Below, in pieces: positions 50,992 through 59,679 of a DNA stretch of 64,000 nt. Source of the DNA: Desulfolinea sp964487745 (GTDB taxonomy: Bacteria > Chloroflexota > Anaerolineae > Anaerolineales > Villigracilaceae); the NCBI GenBank assembly GCA_964487745.1, contig CAZASG010000012.1, positions 20,276 through 84,275 of the forward strand, in the 5' to 3' direction. The notes beneath the pieces are model-generated. The model saw only the letters and a list, made by a program, of their open reading frames with translations, was not told the origin of the DNA and did not search any database. The translations under genes were made by a program, and so were the position numbers. The first letter of the stretch is position 1, and every line of letters begins with the position of its first letter.

Positions 50992-51141
50992 GGAAGCAAT
51001 CCCCTCTTCAAATGTACTGGAACTACGCCATCCCTCACCCCATAGAGGGAGGTGGGATGAGGGAGGAAGTTGTCATGGAGATGTTTAAATCGTAAATCTG
51101 TGTATGTTCTTTGGGAGACGAATTTTACAAAAATGACCGAC

Positions 51142-52158
51142 TTATCCCGCCCGAGCAAATTTCATCATCTGGTTAAGTTGCTCGCGTGTGCCGAGTACGA
51201 TCAGCACTCCGCCGGGTTGCAGGATGGTGTCAGGCCCAACGCGGGTATCGAAATCACCTGTTTGAGTGCGGCGGGCCAGAATCGAGATGCCAAGCTTGTT
51301 GCGAATCTGGGTTTCTTCGACCGTTTTTCCGGCAAGATCGGAGTCAGATTCGATCAGCACCTCTTCCAGAAACATTTCCAGCCCACCGGCATGGACGACC
51401 TCGTCGAGGAAATCCGCCACGCTGGGACGGATGAGCGTTGTCGCGATGCGTTTGCCGCTGATGTTATAAGGCATGATGGTTCGGTTGGCTCCGGCGCGCA
51501 GTAATTTGGGTGTGGAATCTTCGTAATTCGCGCGCGCAACGATATAGATATCCGGTTGCAGGCTGCGCGCTGTCAGCGTGATGAAGACATTCTCGGCATC
51601 TGAGTTAACCGCTGCAACCAGCGCTTTGGCTCTGTCTATCCCCACTTCGTGGAGCATGGCTTCGTTCGCCGCATTGCCGACCACAGCCAAACAGCCATGC
51701 TCTTCTGCCTGCGCCGCTTCATCAGGGTCAATATCAATGACGATAAAGGGCACGCCTTCTTCTTTCAGTTCGTCGGTTACGTTCTTCCCAACCCGCCCGA
51801 AACCGCAAACAATAACATGATCGTTCAATTCGGATAGCATGCGCGTATGTCTCCTTTTTTCCCAGTAATCTTGCCATTTACCTGACATGATGTAATCTGC
51901 CCCGACGGTGACGGCAAAACCCGCCAAACCGCCACCTCCCAGGATCAAGATGATCGTGAAAATTCTACCTATTGAAGATAATGTGCCCACTTCCCCGAAG
52001 CCGACCGTGCTGATCGTGATGACGGTCATATACAGTGCGTCGATGAAGCTCATCCCCTCCAGCCAGCGATAGCCCGATGTGCCGATCAGGATCAACACCA
52101 GAAAGATCACAAAAGCGAGAATGAAACGGTTTTGGAAATAGGCGCGGGCTTTTTTCAT
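51142..52158 (-). CDS. potassium channel with RCK (TrkA) domain
   Basis: 338 residues. Two membrane helices and a pore with selectivity filter ISTVGFGEVG, followed by a TrkA_N NAD-binding domain (HVIVCGFGRVGKNVTDELKEEGVPFIVIDIDPDEAAQAEEHGC) and a TrkA_C domain at the end. A tetrameric ligand-gated K+ channel like MthK. Ends downstream in a repeat-rich spacer. No ribosome-binding site of strength. Confidence 0.93.
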   Translation of the reverse strand: MKKARAYFQNRFILAFVIFLVLILIGTSGYRWLEGMSFIDALYMTVITISTVGFGEVGTLSSIGRIFTIILILGGGGLAGFAVTVGADYIMSGKWQDYWEKRRHTRMLSELNDHVIVCGFGRVGKNVTDELKEEGVPFIVIDIDPDEAAQAEEHGCLAVVGNAANEAMLHEVGIDRAKALVAAVNSDAENVFITLTARSLQPDIYIVARANYEDSTPKLLRAGANRTIMPYNISGKRIATTLIRPSVADFLDEVVHAGGLEMFLEEVLIESDSDLAGKTVEETQIRNKLGISILARRTQTGDFDTRVGPDTILQPGGVLIVLGTREQLNQMMKFARAG

Positions 52159-52167
52159 GGGGCTATT

Positions 52168-52214
52168 TTAACCGCTAATTTTTTAAACACGAAGGACATC
52201 AAGATGCACAAAGA
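52168..52214. repeat. copy of the ACACGAAGGACA-type dispersed repeat
   Basis: TTAACCGCTAATTTTTTAAACACGAAGGACATC and a further AAGATGCACAAAG. Shares ACACGAAGGACA with the inverted repeat at 59598-59663 and CCGCTAA with 47978. Lies directly after the channel gene and before a minus-strand terminator. Confidence 0.5.
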
Positions 52215-52235
52215 AAAAAGCCCCGAAAGGGGCTT
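52213..52235 (-). terminator. terminator of the DUF4062-like gene
   Basis: Minus strand: AAGCCCC, loop TTTC, GGGGCTT then T-run (complement of 52213-52218), 37 bases after the stop at 52272. Confidence 0.8.
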
Positions 52236-52271
52236 CGTGCATCTAGCATGGTCGTTTACATCTATGAGGCC

Positions 52272-55052
52272 TCATCCTTCTACCACCCTTCTGACTAAAT
52301 GATGATTATCAATTTTTGCTTTCTGGATTATGAAATTATAGGTTTGCTCATTTTGTTTTTCGATCAACGAAGCTTGATGTAAAACAGCCCATCTTACGTT
52401 GTAGTCTTCATCATCCATCATTTTTAGCAACCGATCAATCACAAAATTAGTGTATGGTGATTGAATAAATGTGTACAATGCTTTTACAGTACGATATCTA
52501 ATATTCTGATTTTCGTGGAAACAGAAAGACGAAATATATTGCACCAGTATAGGTTGTACTGAATTTTCGCTAATCTTATTTGTTTCAAGGTTTAGGAAAT
52601 CTTTCAAAGTTATCAACGAAGAAACTATTTCGTATTCTTCCCCATTGCTAAGTAAAGAAAGTGTTTCTAATAGTTCTTCTAAACTATTTTCTCCGAACAT
52701 ATATCGAAGAAGGATTATGTGTAAACGCAACGAGAGAGATTCATCTCTTTCAAACAATCCAAATCCAGAGCGTCCTTTCTGTATTTCTTCAAAATATTGT
52801 TTTAGATCAGAATAGTAATCATCCCAATTGTAGTCATACGTTAATTCCTGCCTTTTCAACCTCACGAGTAACTGAATTGCATCAATTTTCTCTGAGTGAG
52901 TTTGTGTTTCAAGGCGTAGAGTGTCAAGAATTATTTCGAGCAATTTTACGAACAATTTTCTGGACACTGAAAGCTTATCCATTTCAATAATATTTCTTAT
53001 TGTGATAAAAGGGCGCTCTCCCCAAACAGTATATTTCCCATTTTTTCCTTGTGTTTTGTTTCTAGCCCTAATGCTATTGATATACCTTTGAATGTGGACA
53101 TCTCTTTCCCCTTCAAAAATTTCCAAGCTGTATTCTTTTTCATAAATGTCTGGATAATATTTCTTTACGGTTTCGTCAATCTCTGTGGCGAAATCATCTC
53201 TGTTTTTTCTAAATCGAATAAGAAATTGTTTTACATGTCGGTAATCTCGCTTCTTATCTTTTTCATCTAAAGCAACATTAACTTGTGACAATAATTGTCT
53301 CATAACTTCTTTCGGTAATTTCGAAAAGTCAATGTTTTCCAGTATTTCAAATACGGAATCGAAAAAGCGATAGTATTTTTTGATTAATATCTCTGACAGA
53401 AAACCAACAATGTTCTCCTGCGGCAACCTCCTAACATTTAATTTAAGAGCCTTTAGGAATTTTTCAATTAATGTGATACTTGTGTCTTCTTCGTCTATCC
53501 ATTTGTGAGAAAGAGAAAATATCTCGCTGGAAATGGTTTCATAATCTTCATTGGAAAAGTAGTACCCCAACTCTCTGAATAAGATTACTTTCCATGCCAA
53601 TTTCTCGTAAGTCAACGGTTTTGTTTCTGCGAGTTGATATAGTTCTAATATTTCTTTTGTTGTGCTGCGTGAAAGCGAACTCCCATATTTGTCCATTATT
53701 TTGCTGAAATTTGACTCATCCCCATATAGAATACTAACTCTTATCAGTTGAAATTTGCCTGCTAAAGTATTTTCTTTTTGAACTATGTCAAATAATACCT
53801 TTTGGATTTCTTTCAATGTTAAAGTTATGTGTGTATGTGACCCATAATAAATTGCTGTAAGCAAATAATTTGAAATATAGCCAAAAAGATTTTCCAGATT
53901 GTAAAAAATATTCGAGCCCGTGAGTATCTTGAAGTTTCTATCCCAAATATCATCATTTATATTAGTGCTGAATCTGTCAATTAAGGGAAAATATATTCGT
54001 GAATTCAGTTGGTCTATCTTTTTTTGAACAGACCAATCATAGACATTTCTAATTTGGTCATATCTGCTTTTTAAATTACGCCAATCAATGAGAATGTCGA
54101 TTATTATCCATTCTGGAACGGTAGAATCATCTGAGTATGTATTGTAGATTTTTTCAATGATTGTTAGTGCAGCGTCTAAATTCCCCTCATAGATGCTCTT
54201 AATTACATCCCATCTTTGATTAACGATCTCGTGTAGTTTAGGGTTTTGGATATTCTTTAATTCATCTCGCAAAAGTGGCAACTCAAAATCCGAGAACTTC
54301 TTCTCTCCTAGCAAAATTTCAAAAATATTTACGCACAGTTTGTCTAGTTCAGAAGTTTGAACTTCTTCTTTTTGCGGATGATAAACCAAACTGACGATTT
54401 TATTTTTTGTTGTTCCTAGATTTTTAAAAATTTGTTTGTCAACGTAGGTAGTTTCTGTGGGGAAACTTTCTGTCTTTATTTCAAGAGAAGATGTTTTTCC
54501 TAAATCATAGTCAAAATAACCTCGGCAATATTTTTGGTAAGTTGTAACAATATCGTCAACGACTGACTTAAATCCTTGATTGATAAATTCTCGAATGTCA
54601 TTTATTACAAAAAAATGTGTTCCCCCTTCTTTTTCTAATCTTTTTTGCAAAACAGTTTTTTCATGATCTGGGTGATTCAAAAAAATAAATATAGACTTCT
54701 TGTTATTTTGTTGAGCTCGTTCATACTCGATCAAAACCCCTGGTGGAATTTCGTTTTCAAAATTGTCAATTAAAAACAAGCAGATGTCGCTTCTATCTAA
54801 TTTATAAGTGAAATCATCAATAGCTGGTGATGTTGACGCCATGTCATCTTCGAACACATAGGTCTTGATAATTCCTGTGTTTTCGAGAGACATTTGTAAT
54901 GCTCTTCTTACAAGATCATAATTAGTCTTACTTGATTTCTCTGCTATTAAACTCTTGTCAGTATTACTGTCTTCAACTATTTTTTTGAAACCAAGCCGCT
55001 CTCCACCACATTTTGAACTGATAAATACTTCAATTTTTTCTTCAGTGTTCAT
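52272..55052 (-). CDS. 926-residue protein with DUF4062/TIR-like N-terminus and helical repeats
   Basis: Low-GC gene unlike its neighbours. Residues 1-150: EVFISSKCGGER, LVRRALQMSLENTGIIKTYVFEDDMAS, DRSDICLFLIDNFENEIPPGVLIEYERA and SIFIFLNH, the pattern of DUF4062/SLOG-TIR-like domains. The rest is Leu/Lys/Glu-rich alpha-helical, and the last 120 residues look like HEAT repeats (NIRYRTVKALYTFIQ, DEDYNVRWAVLHQASL, DNHHLVRRVVEG). No P-loop seen. AAAGGGTG precedes the ATG. Candidates: sensor-effector in defence. No partner gene is clear; an IS1 element lies upstream. Confidence 0.7.
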   Translation of the reverse strand: MNTEEKIEVFISSKCGGERLGFKKIVEDSNTDKSLIAEKSSKTNYDLVRRALQMSLENTGIIKTYVFEDDMASTSPAIDDFTYKLDRSDICLFLIDNFENEIPPGVLIEYERAQQNNKKSIFIFLNHPDHEKTVLQKRLEKEGGTHFFVINDIREFINQGFKSVVDDIVTTYQKYCRGYFDYDLGKTSSLEIKTESFPTETTYVDKQIFKNLGTTKNKIVSLVYHPQKEEVQTSELDKLCVNIFEILLGEKKFSDFELPLLRDELKNIQNPKLHEIVNQRWDVIKSIYEGNLDAALTIIEKIYNTYSDDSTVPEWIIIDILIDWRNLKSRYDQIRNVYDWSVQKKIDQLNSRIYFPLIDRFSTNINDDIWDRNFKILTGSNIFYNLENLFGYISNYLLTAIYYGSHTHITLTLKEIQKVLFDIVQKENTLAGKFQLIRVSILYGDESNFSKIMDKYGSSLSRSTTKEILELYQLAETKPLTYEKLAWKVILFRELGYYFSNEDYETISSEIFSLSHKWIDEEDTSITLIEKFLKALKLNVRRLPQENIVGFLSEILIKKYYRFFDSVFEILENIDFSKLPKEVMRQLLSQVNVALDEKDKKRDYRHVKQFLIRFRKNRDDFATEIDETVKKYYPDIYEKEYSLEIFEGERDVHIQRYINSIRARNKTQGKNGKYTVWGERPFITIRNIIEMDKLSVSRKLFVKLLEIILDTLRLETQTHSEKIDAIQLLVRLKRQELTYDYNWDDYYSDLKQYFEEIQKGRSGFGLFERDESLSLRLHIILLRYMFGENSLEELLETLSLLSNGEEYEIVSSLITLKDFLNLETNKISENSVQPILVQYISSFCFHENQNIRYRTVKALYTFIQSPYTNFVIDRLLKMMDDEDYNVRWAVLHQASLIEKQNEQTYNFIIQKAKIDNHHLVRRVVEG

Positions 55053-55135
55053 TTTGGCACCCTTTGATTATTCTTTGAATAAAATCCCCTCTATTCTATC
55101 CCACCCCCACCCCAAACTCAACCAAACCAAACCGC

Positions 55136-55928
55136 GAGAGTGGAAATATTCATGGTGTTACAAAGTCCATGAGATGAAAAGTGTATTTCGGGAATTTCTG
55201 TCTCTGCAACTGTCTTTGATTATAGGCAAAGACGAAAAGCTTGACCGTATTTCGCAAGGCTTCTTCACAGCGCGAGAAACAGCGGGACCTACGTCTTAGC
55301 CGTGCCAGATAATGGCGTAAGTCTGCGTTAGCTCCTTCAACAGAGTAGGTCTCGCTCTTATCTTTCATCGGATAATGAATGGATGGCCAATACAAGACTG
55401 CTTTGTACCCTTTGAAATCATCACTGAAATAATCATGACCCTGTATGCTCGTAGCAAGCATATCTTGAAACTCTGTCCCACTTCGTTTCTTGCTCACTTT
55501 CCAAGCCAGGATACAACGTGTCTTGCGATCTACGAAGGTCAGGATGTAGACCCTGTTTTTTTGTCTTTGATAAATGTGTAGAGTTCATCCATCTCAACAC
55601 TGTAGGCTTCCTCAGGCACAGGAGCTTCTGGCAGGCTCGCAGCATGAGCCTTGACCCAATTCATGACTGAAGTATGGCTGACGCCCAAGTGACGAGCGGT
55701 TTGACGAAAATTCAAACCATCGGCATACATGCGGATCGCAAGAAGACGAAGCTTTTTCTCATAACCTTGAGCTTTCTTTTCTGGCGTGTATCGACAACCG
55801 CACGCTTTGCAACGATAGCGTTGACTGCCAGCGTTCGTAAAGCCATCTTTGTTTTGAGCACTCTCTGATTTACATTGCGGACATTTCATACAGCTATTCT
55901 AATCAAACACCACTCCGATTTCCACTCC
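55136..55928 (-). mobile_element. IS1-family insertion sequence
   Basis: About 793 bp. Ends carry related inverted repeats: plus-strand left AGTGGAAAT followed by TGGTGTT; right-end reverse complement AGTGGAAAT and TGGTGTT with the same spacing. CCAAACCGC occurs exactly before (55127-55135) and after (55929-55937) the element, a 9-bp target duplication of the length known for IS1. Encodes one transposase with a -1 frameshift. Ends mean the insertion is recent. Confidence 0.85.
55150..55889 (-). CDS. IS1-family transposase, joined by -1 frameshift
   Basis: Two frames, 55889-55539 (InsA-like) and the downstream frame ending 55150 (InsB-like). The first has zinc-ribbon CPQCKSE...CKACG and a helix-turn-helix (LNFRQTARHLGVSHTSVMNWV) and the first DDE Asp in VEMDELYTF. 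An A7 run (complement of 55556-55562) allows a -1 shift that changes KDKKTGSTS-stop into KDKKNRVYILTFVDRKTR, giving one InsAB protein. The second Asp is in FSDDFKGY and the Glu in YSVEGANADLRHYLARL. Frame is otherwise intact, so the transposase is probably active. Confidence 0.9.
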
Positions 55929-56000
55929 CCAAACCGCCCAACAGCAAAACAGGAAAACGGAAAAACCTTCCAACTTTCCAACCTTCAAACATTCCAACGT

Positions 56001-56063
56001 CAAAACCTTCGTGCCCTTCGTGTTTAAAAAATCTCCGTGTCCTTTGTGTCTTTGTGGTGAAAC
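56001..56063. repeat. CCTTCGTG/CTTTGTG dispersed repeat upstream of the ABC exporter
   Basis: Contains CCTTCGTGCCCTTCGTGTTTAAA and CCGTGTCCTTTGTGTCTTTGTGGTGAA, the reverse complement of the ACACGAAGGACACAAAG element elsewhere. It precedes the ABC exporter gene and includes -35-like TTGTGT spaced 18 bases from TACAAT at 56066-56071, so it may contribute to its promoter. CA-rich direct repeats (TTCCAACTTTCCAACC) precede it. Confidence 0.55.
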
Positions 56064-56081
56064 GCAGTACAATACCCACCT

Positions 56082-57869
56082 ATGACCCAACAAACCTCCC
56101 ACCCCCTCAACCGCCTCTGGAACTACGCCACCCCTCATCGCCGAGCGATGGTACTGGCTTCGCTCTACTCCATCCTCAACAAACTCTTCGACCTCGCTCC
56201 GCCGCTCCTCATCGGCGCAGCAGTGGATGTCGTCGTTGCCAAGCAAGATTCACTTCTCGCCAAACTCGGCGTTCAAAATACCGGAACCCAGCTCCTCGTC
56301 CTCGCAGGTCTCACCGTCTTCATCTGGGTCTTTGAATCCGGCTTCCAATACCTCTACCAGGTCGCCTGGCGCAACCTCGCTCAAACCATCCAGCACGACC
56401 TCCGCATAGACACCTACGACCACGTCCAGCATCTCAAACTCGCCTACTTTGAAGATCGCTCCACGGGCGGTTTGCTCTCCGTCCTCAACAACGACATCAA
56501 CCAGCTCGAACTCTTTCTCAACGTCGGCGTCAATGACCTCTGGCAGGTCGTCACCACCGTCACCGTCATCGGCGGTATCTTCTTCTACACCGCCCCCGAA
56601 GTCGCCTGGATGGCAATGCTCCCCATGCCCTTCATCATCTGGGGCAGCATCCGCTTTCAGAAAACCCTGGCCCCTCGCTACGCCGCCGTCCGTGAGCAAG
56701 TTGGCATCCTCAACGGCTACCTCGCCAACAACCTCAGCGGCGTCGCCACCATCAAATCCTTCACCGCCGAAAAACACGAACTCAAGCGCATCACCCGTGA
56801 AAGCGACATCTACCGCAGCGCCAACGAAGCCGCCATCAAATACTCCTCCGCCTTCGTGCCCCTCATCCGCATGGTCATCATGAGCGGCTTCATCGCCATC
56901 CTCATCTTCGGCGGGCGCATGACTCTCGCAGGCGACCTCGCAGTCGGCGTCTATTCCGTGCTGATTTTCATCACCCAGCGCCTCCTCTGGCCCCTCACAA
57001 GACTTGGCGATACATTGGATTTATATCAGCGTTCGATGGCATCCATAAACAGGATTTTGGATCTGCTGGATATGGACGCCCTGCTCCCCGACGGCGAAAC
57101 GCCCCTGAATTTAGGCTTGGTGCGCGGTCAAATAACATTGGATTCGGTCTCATTCGAATACGCCAACACCGATAATTTATCCGTTATCGACAACTTATCC
57201 CTCGACATCCCCGCAGGCGAGACAGTCGGCATCGTCGGCTCGACGGGCGCAGGCAAAACGACCCTCGTCAAACTCCTGCTTCGCTTCTACGACGTCCAAA
57301 AAGGTCACCTCCGCCTCGACGGGCATGATCTGTGTAACATCAAACTCGAAGATCTCCGCAAAGCCATCGGCTTCGTCAGCCAAGACATCTTCCTTTTCCA
57401 CGGCACCGTCCGAGAGAATATCGCCTACGGCACCTTTGACGCCACCGATGAAGCCATCATCGAAGCCGCCAAAATCGCCGAAGCCCACGACTTCATCATG
57501 TCCTTGCCCCAAGGCTACGACACCATCGTCGGCGAACGTGGACAAAAACTCAGCGGCGGGCAGCGTCAACGTGTCTCTATAGCGAGAGCCGTCCTCAAAG
57601 ACCCACCCGTCCTGATCCTCGACGAAGCCACCTCCGCTGTGGACAACGAAACCGAAGCCCTCATCCAACGCTCCCTCGAAAAAATCGCCATCGGACGCAC
57701 CACCATCGTCATCGCCCACCGTCTCAGCACCATCCGCAACGCCGACCGCATCTTTGTCCTCGAATACGGTCAGCTCAAAGAACACGGCAAACATGATGAG
57801 CTAGTTAAGATCAAAGATGGCATCTATTCACGGTTATGGGGTGTTCAGACGGGCTTGCGTAAGAACTGA
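56082..57869 (+). CDS. ABC exporter, fused membrane and ATPase domains
   Basis: 595 residues; six membrane helices then a full ATPase. Walker A GIVGSTGAGKTTLVKLLL, Q-loop FVSQDIFLFHGTVRENIAYG, signature LSGGQRQRVSIARAVL, Walker B VLILDEATSAVDNETE, H-loop IVIAHRLSTIR. MsbA/LmrA-like half transporter; works as a homodimer or with an unlinked partner. The 5' two thirds strongly prefer C-ending codons compared with neighbours. Upstream is the repeat-rich spacer after the IS1 target site. Confidence 0.92.
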   Translation: MTQQTSHPLNRLWNYATPHRRAMVLASLYSILNKLFDLAPPLLIGAAVDVVVAKQDSLLAKLGVQNTGTQLLVLAGLTVFIWVFESGFQYLYQVAWRNLAQTIQHDLRIDTYDHVQHLKLAYFEDRSTGGLLSVLNNDINQLELFLNVGVNDLWQVVTTVTVIGGIFFYTAPEVAWMAMLPMPFIIWGSIRFQKTLAPRYAAVREQVGILNGYLANNLSGVATIKSFTAEKHELKRITRESDIYRSANEAAIKYSSAFVPLIRMVIMSGFIAILIFGGRMTLAGDLAVGVYSVLIFITQRLLWPLTRLGDTLDLYQRSMASINRILDLLDMDALLPDGETPLNLGLVRGQITLDSVSFEYANTDNLSVIDNLSLDIPAGETVGIVGSTGAGKTTLVKLLLRFYDVQKGHLRLDGHDLCNIKLEDLRKAIGFVSQDIFLFHGTVRENIAYGTFDATDEAIIEAAKIAEAHDFIMSLPQGYDTIVGERGQKLSGGQRQRVSIARAVLKDPPVLILDEATSAVDNETEALIQRSLEKIAIGRTTIVIAHRLSTIRNADRIFVLEYGQLKEHGKHDELVKIKDGIYSRLWGVQTGLRKN

Positions 57870-57996
57870 GCCGCGGAGACGCAAAGATTGCCAAGAGAAA
57901 AAAGAAATTCGCGAAGTCTCCCCTAAATTCCATGCACTTGGAATTTGGGGGAGATGTCCGAAGGACAGAGGGGGCGGGCAGGGGCGGCTAAATCAC
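57870..57996. repeat. dispersed repeats in the ABC exporter-oxidoreductase spacer
   Basis: GAGCCGCGGAGACGCAAAGATTGCCAAGAG, of the same GCAAAGACGCCAAG type as the spacer elements at 47978, followed by AGTCTCCCCTAAATTCCATGC and a CTTGGAATTTGGGGGAGATG inverted arm pair, then a G-rich tail. No coding frame. Confidence 0.5.
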
Positions 57997-58045
57997 GGTA
58001 AAATTATCCTGCCTATCAACCACTGCATACCAACAAGGAATATCC

Positions 58046-59227
58046 ATGCCAGAGAATAAAATCTACGATGCCATCATGGTCGGGGGCGGGATCATGGGAT
58101 GCGCCACCGCATATTACCTGATGAAAAAAGACCCGAATCTCAAAGTCACGATCATCGAAAAAGACCCCTCCTACGAATTCAATTCCACCGTTTTGTCTGA
58201 TGCGAATATCCGCTTGCAGTTCAACGTCAAGGAAAATATCCAGATCTCGCAATATGGGATTGAAGTGCTGAAGACCTTCGCCGATGATATGGAAGTGGAC
58301 GGCATCAAACCCAATATTCAGTTCCGGCAGCAGGGCAACTTATTCATGACTGACGAAGCCGGAAAAACCTCCTCCCAAAAAGGGATCGCCCTGCAACAAA
58401 GCCTGGGCTGCCCGACCAAGTGGTTGGAACCGGCGCAGGTCAAAGAGAAGTTCTCACTTTTTGAAGTTGACAAGATTGCTGGCGCAGGTTGGTCCCCTGC
58501 CGACGGCACAATGGATGCGCAGGCTGTCTTGGTCGGTTACAAAAATAAGGCCGTAGCCTTGGGGGCAGAATTTATCACGGGTGAAGTACACAAGATTTTG
58601 AAAAATAATGACCAGGTTAGTGGCGTGCGTCTGGCATCCGGGGATGAGTTGAAAGCTAAATACGTGGTCAATTCATCCGGCGCATGGACCAAGGGCTTGA
58701 CGGAAACCGTTGGTGTTGAACTGCCTATTATCCCGGTCAAGCGCCATGTTTTCGTCGTCGAAGCGAACGTGGACCCAGAAGTTGAGTACCCGCTTACGGT
58801 GCTACCCTCCGGGTTATACCTTATCCAGGAGCATGAAAACACCTTTTTGATCGGTAAAAGCCTCGACGATGATCTTATCGGGATCGACTTTGCCTTCGAT
58901 CGCAATATATTCATTGATAAGCTTTGGGAGGAGGTGGTTGAATTTGCCCCCGCCTTCGACCAATTGAAGATTACAGGTGGCTGGGCTGGGCTCTATGCCG
59001 TCAATACCTTTGATGGGAACGCGATCCTGGGAGAGACACCTGACCTGAAGAATTTCATGCTGGCAAATGGCTTCTCAGGTCATGGATTTCAGCAGGGGCA
59101 CGCTGTTGGGCGTTATCTGGCAGAGTTGATTCTTGGTGAGATACCTACGCTCGACCTTTCGATCTTCTCCCCGCAGCGCATTCTAGATAATAAACCCGTT
59201 TTTGAAAGTGAGCATAAATTAGTCTAG
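58046..59227 (+). CDS. FAD-dependent oxidoreductase (DAO family)
   Basis: 393 residues. The N-terminal dinucleotide motif VGGGIMGCATAYYLMKK with a bound FAD, then a DAO/sarcosine-oxidase-like body with a C-terminal block GGWAGLYAVNTFDGNAILGE (FAD/substrate) and FSGHGFQQGHAVGRYLAEL. Such enzymes oxidise amino acids, glycine or N-methyl compounds; substrate unknown. AAGGAAT before the ATG. The MoaD gene is 125 bases downstream, so it may be a separate unit. Confidence 0.88.
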   Translation: MPENKIYDAIMVGGGIMGCATAYYLMKKDPNLKVTIIEKDPSYEFNSTVLSDANIRLQFNVKENIQISQYGIEVLKTFADDMEVDGIKPNIQFRQQGNLFMTDEAGKTSSQKGIALQQSLGCPTKWLEPAQVKEKFSLFEVDKIAGAGWSPADGTMDAQAVLVGYKNKAVALGAEFITGEVHKILKNNDQVSGVRLASGDELKAKYVVNSSGAWTKGLTETVGVELPIIPVKRHVFVVEANVDPEVEYPLTVLPSGLYLIQEHENTFLIGKSLDDDLIGIDFAFDRNIFIDKLWEEVVEFAPAFDQLKITGGWAGLYAVNTFDGNAILGETPDLKNFMLANGFSGHGFQQGHAVGRYLAELILGEIPTLDLSIFSPQRILDNKPVFESEHKLV

Positions 59228-59352
59228 AGTTAACCTGAAATTTCGCTTTAGGCGGCATCCACGCCGCCGGGAACTGCGGCAGGAGCATAGATGTTCTTTT
59301 CTTCTGCTCAATCCATGATTTCTGTGTATCCAACTCGTAGTAAAATCTACCC

Positions 59353-59595
59353 ATGAGAATCACCGTTAAATTGATCGCCACTTATCGAGAGTTGTTACCC
59401 AAAGGCACAAAGGGCAACAAGGTTGAGATCGAGGTGCCCGAAGGAACAACGATCGAAGATGTGATGAACCAGTTTGAAGTCCCCATTGACGAATCCAGTG
59501 TAATCATCCTGAATGGACTGACCACATTGCCCCTCTCAACGGTTTTGAAAGAAGGCGATGAAGTCAGTGCCTTTTCGGCGGTCGCTGGAGGATGA
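59353..59595 (+). CDS. MoaD/ThiS-family sulfur carrier
   Basis: 80 residues, ubiquitin-like fold, ends in the essential VAGG needed for adenylation/thiocarboxylation. N-terminal MRITVKLIATYRELL, then EVPEGTTIEDVM and SVIILNGL. MoaD-type carriers supply sulfur for molybdopterin/tungstopterin. Being 84 bases before the aldehyde:ferredoxin oxidoreductase gene suggests a dedicated carrier for its pterin cofactor. Good ATG; a stop just upstream. Confidence 0.88.
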   Translation: MRITVKLIATYRELLPKGTKGNKVEIEVPEGTTIEDVMNQFEVPIDESSVIILNGLTTLPLSTVLKEGDEVSAFSAVAGG

Positions 59596-59597
59596 AA

Positions 59598-59663
59598 TTA
59601 AACACGAAGGACACAAAGAAACTCAAAGAAAAACTTTGTGAACCTTCGTGGCCTTTGTGTTTA
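59598..59663. repeat. inverted repeat between moaD and the AOR gene
   Basis: Left arm TTAAACACGAAGGACACAAAG, right arm CTTTGTGAACCTTCGTGGCC with TTTGTGTTTA at the end. The arms pair over about 16 bases with small mismatches; a member of the dispersed ACACGAAGGACACAAAG family. The AAGGAG of the next gene follows at 59669-59674. Confidence 0.6.
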
Positions 59664-59679
59664 GGAAAAAGGAGTACAA

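Noticed and set aside
56250..57794. Long minus-strand frames opposite the ABC exporter
   Set aside because: They are Asp/Glu/Gly-rich shadows created by C-ending codon bias on the plus strand, without start signals or domains.
59145..59381. Minus-strand frame between the FAD oxidoreductase and moaD
   Set aside because: It overlaps the ends of both genes and has no start signal.
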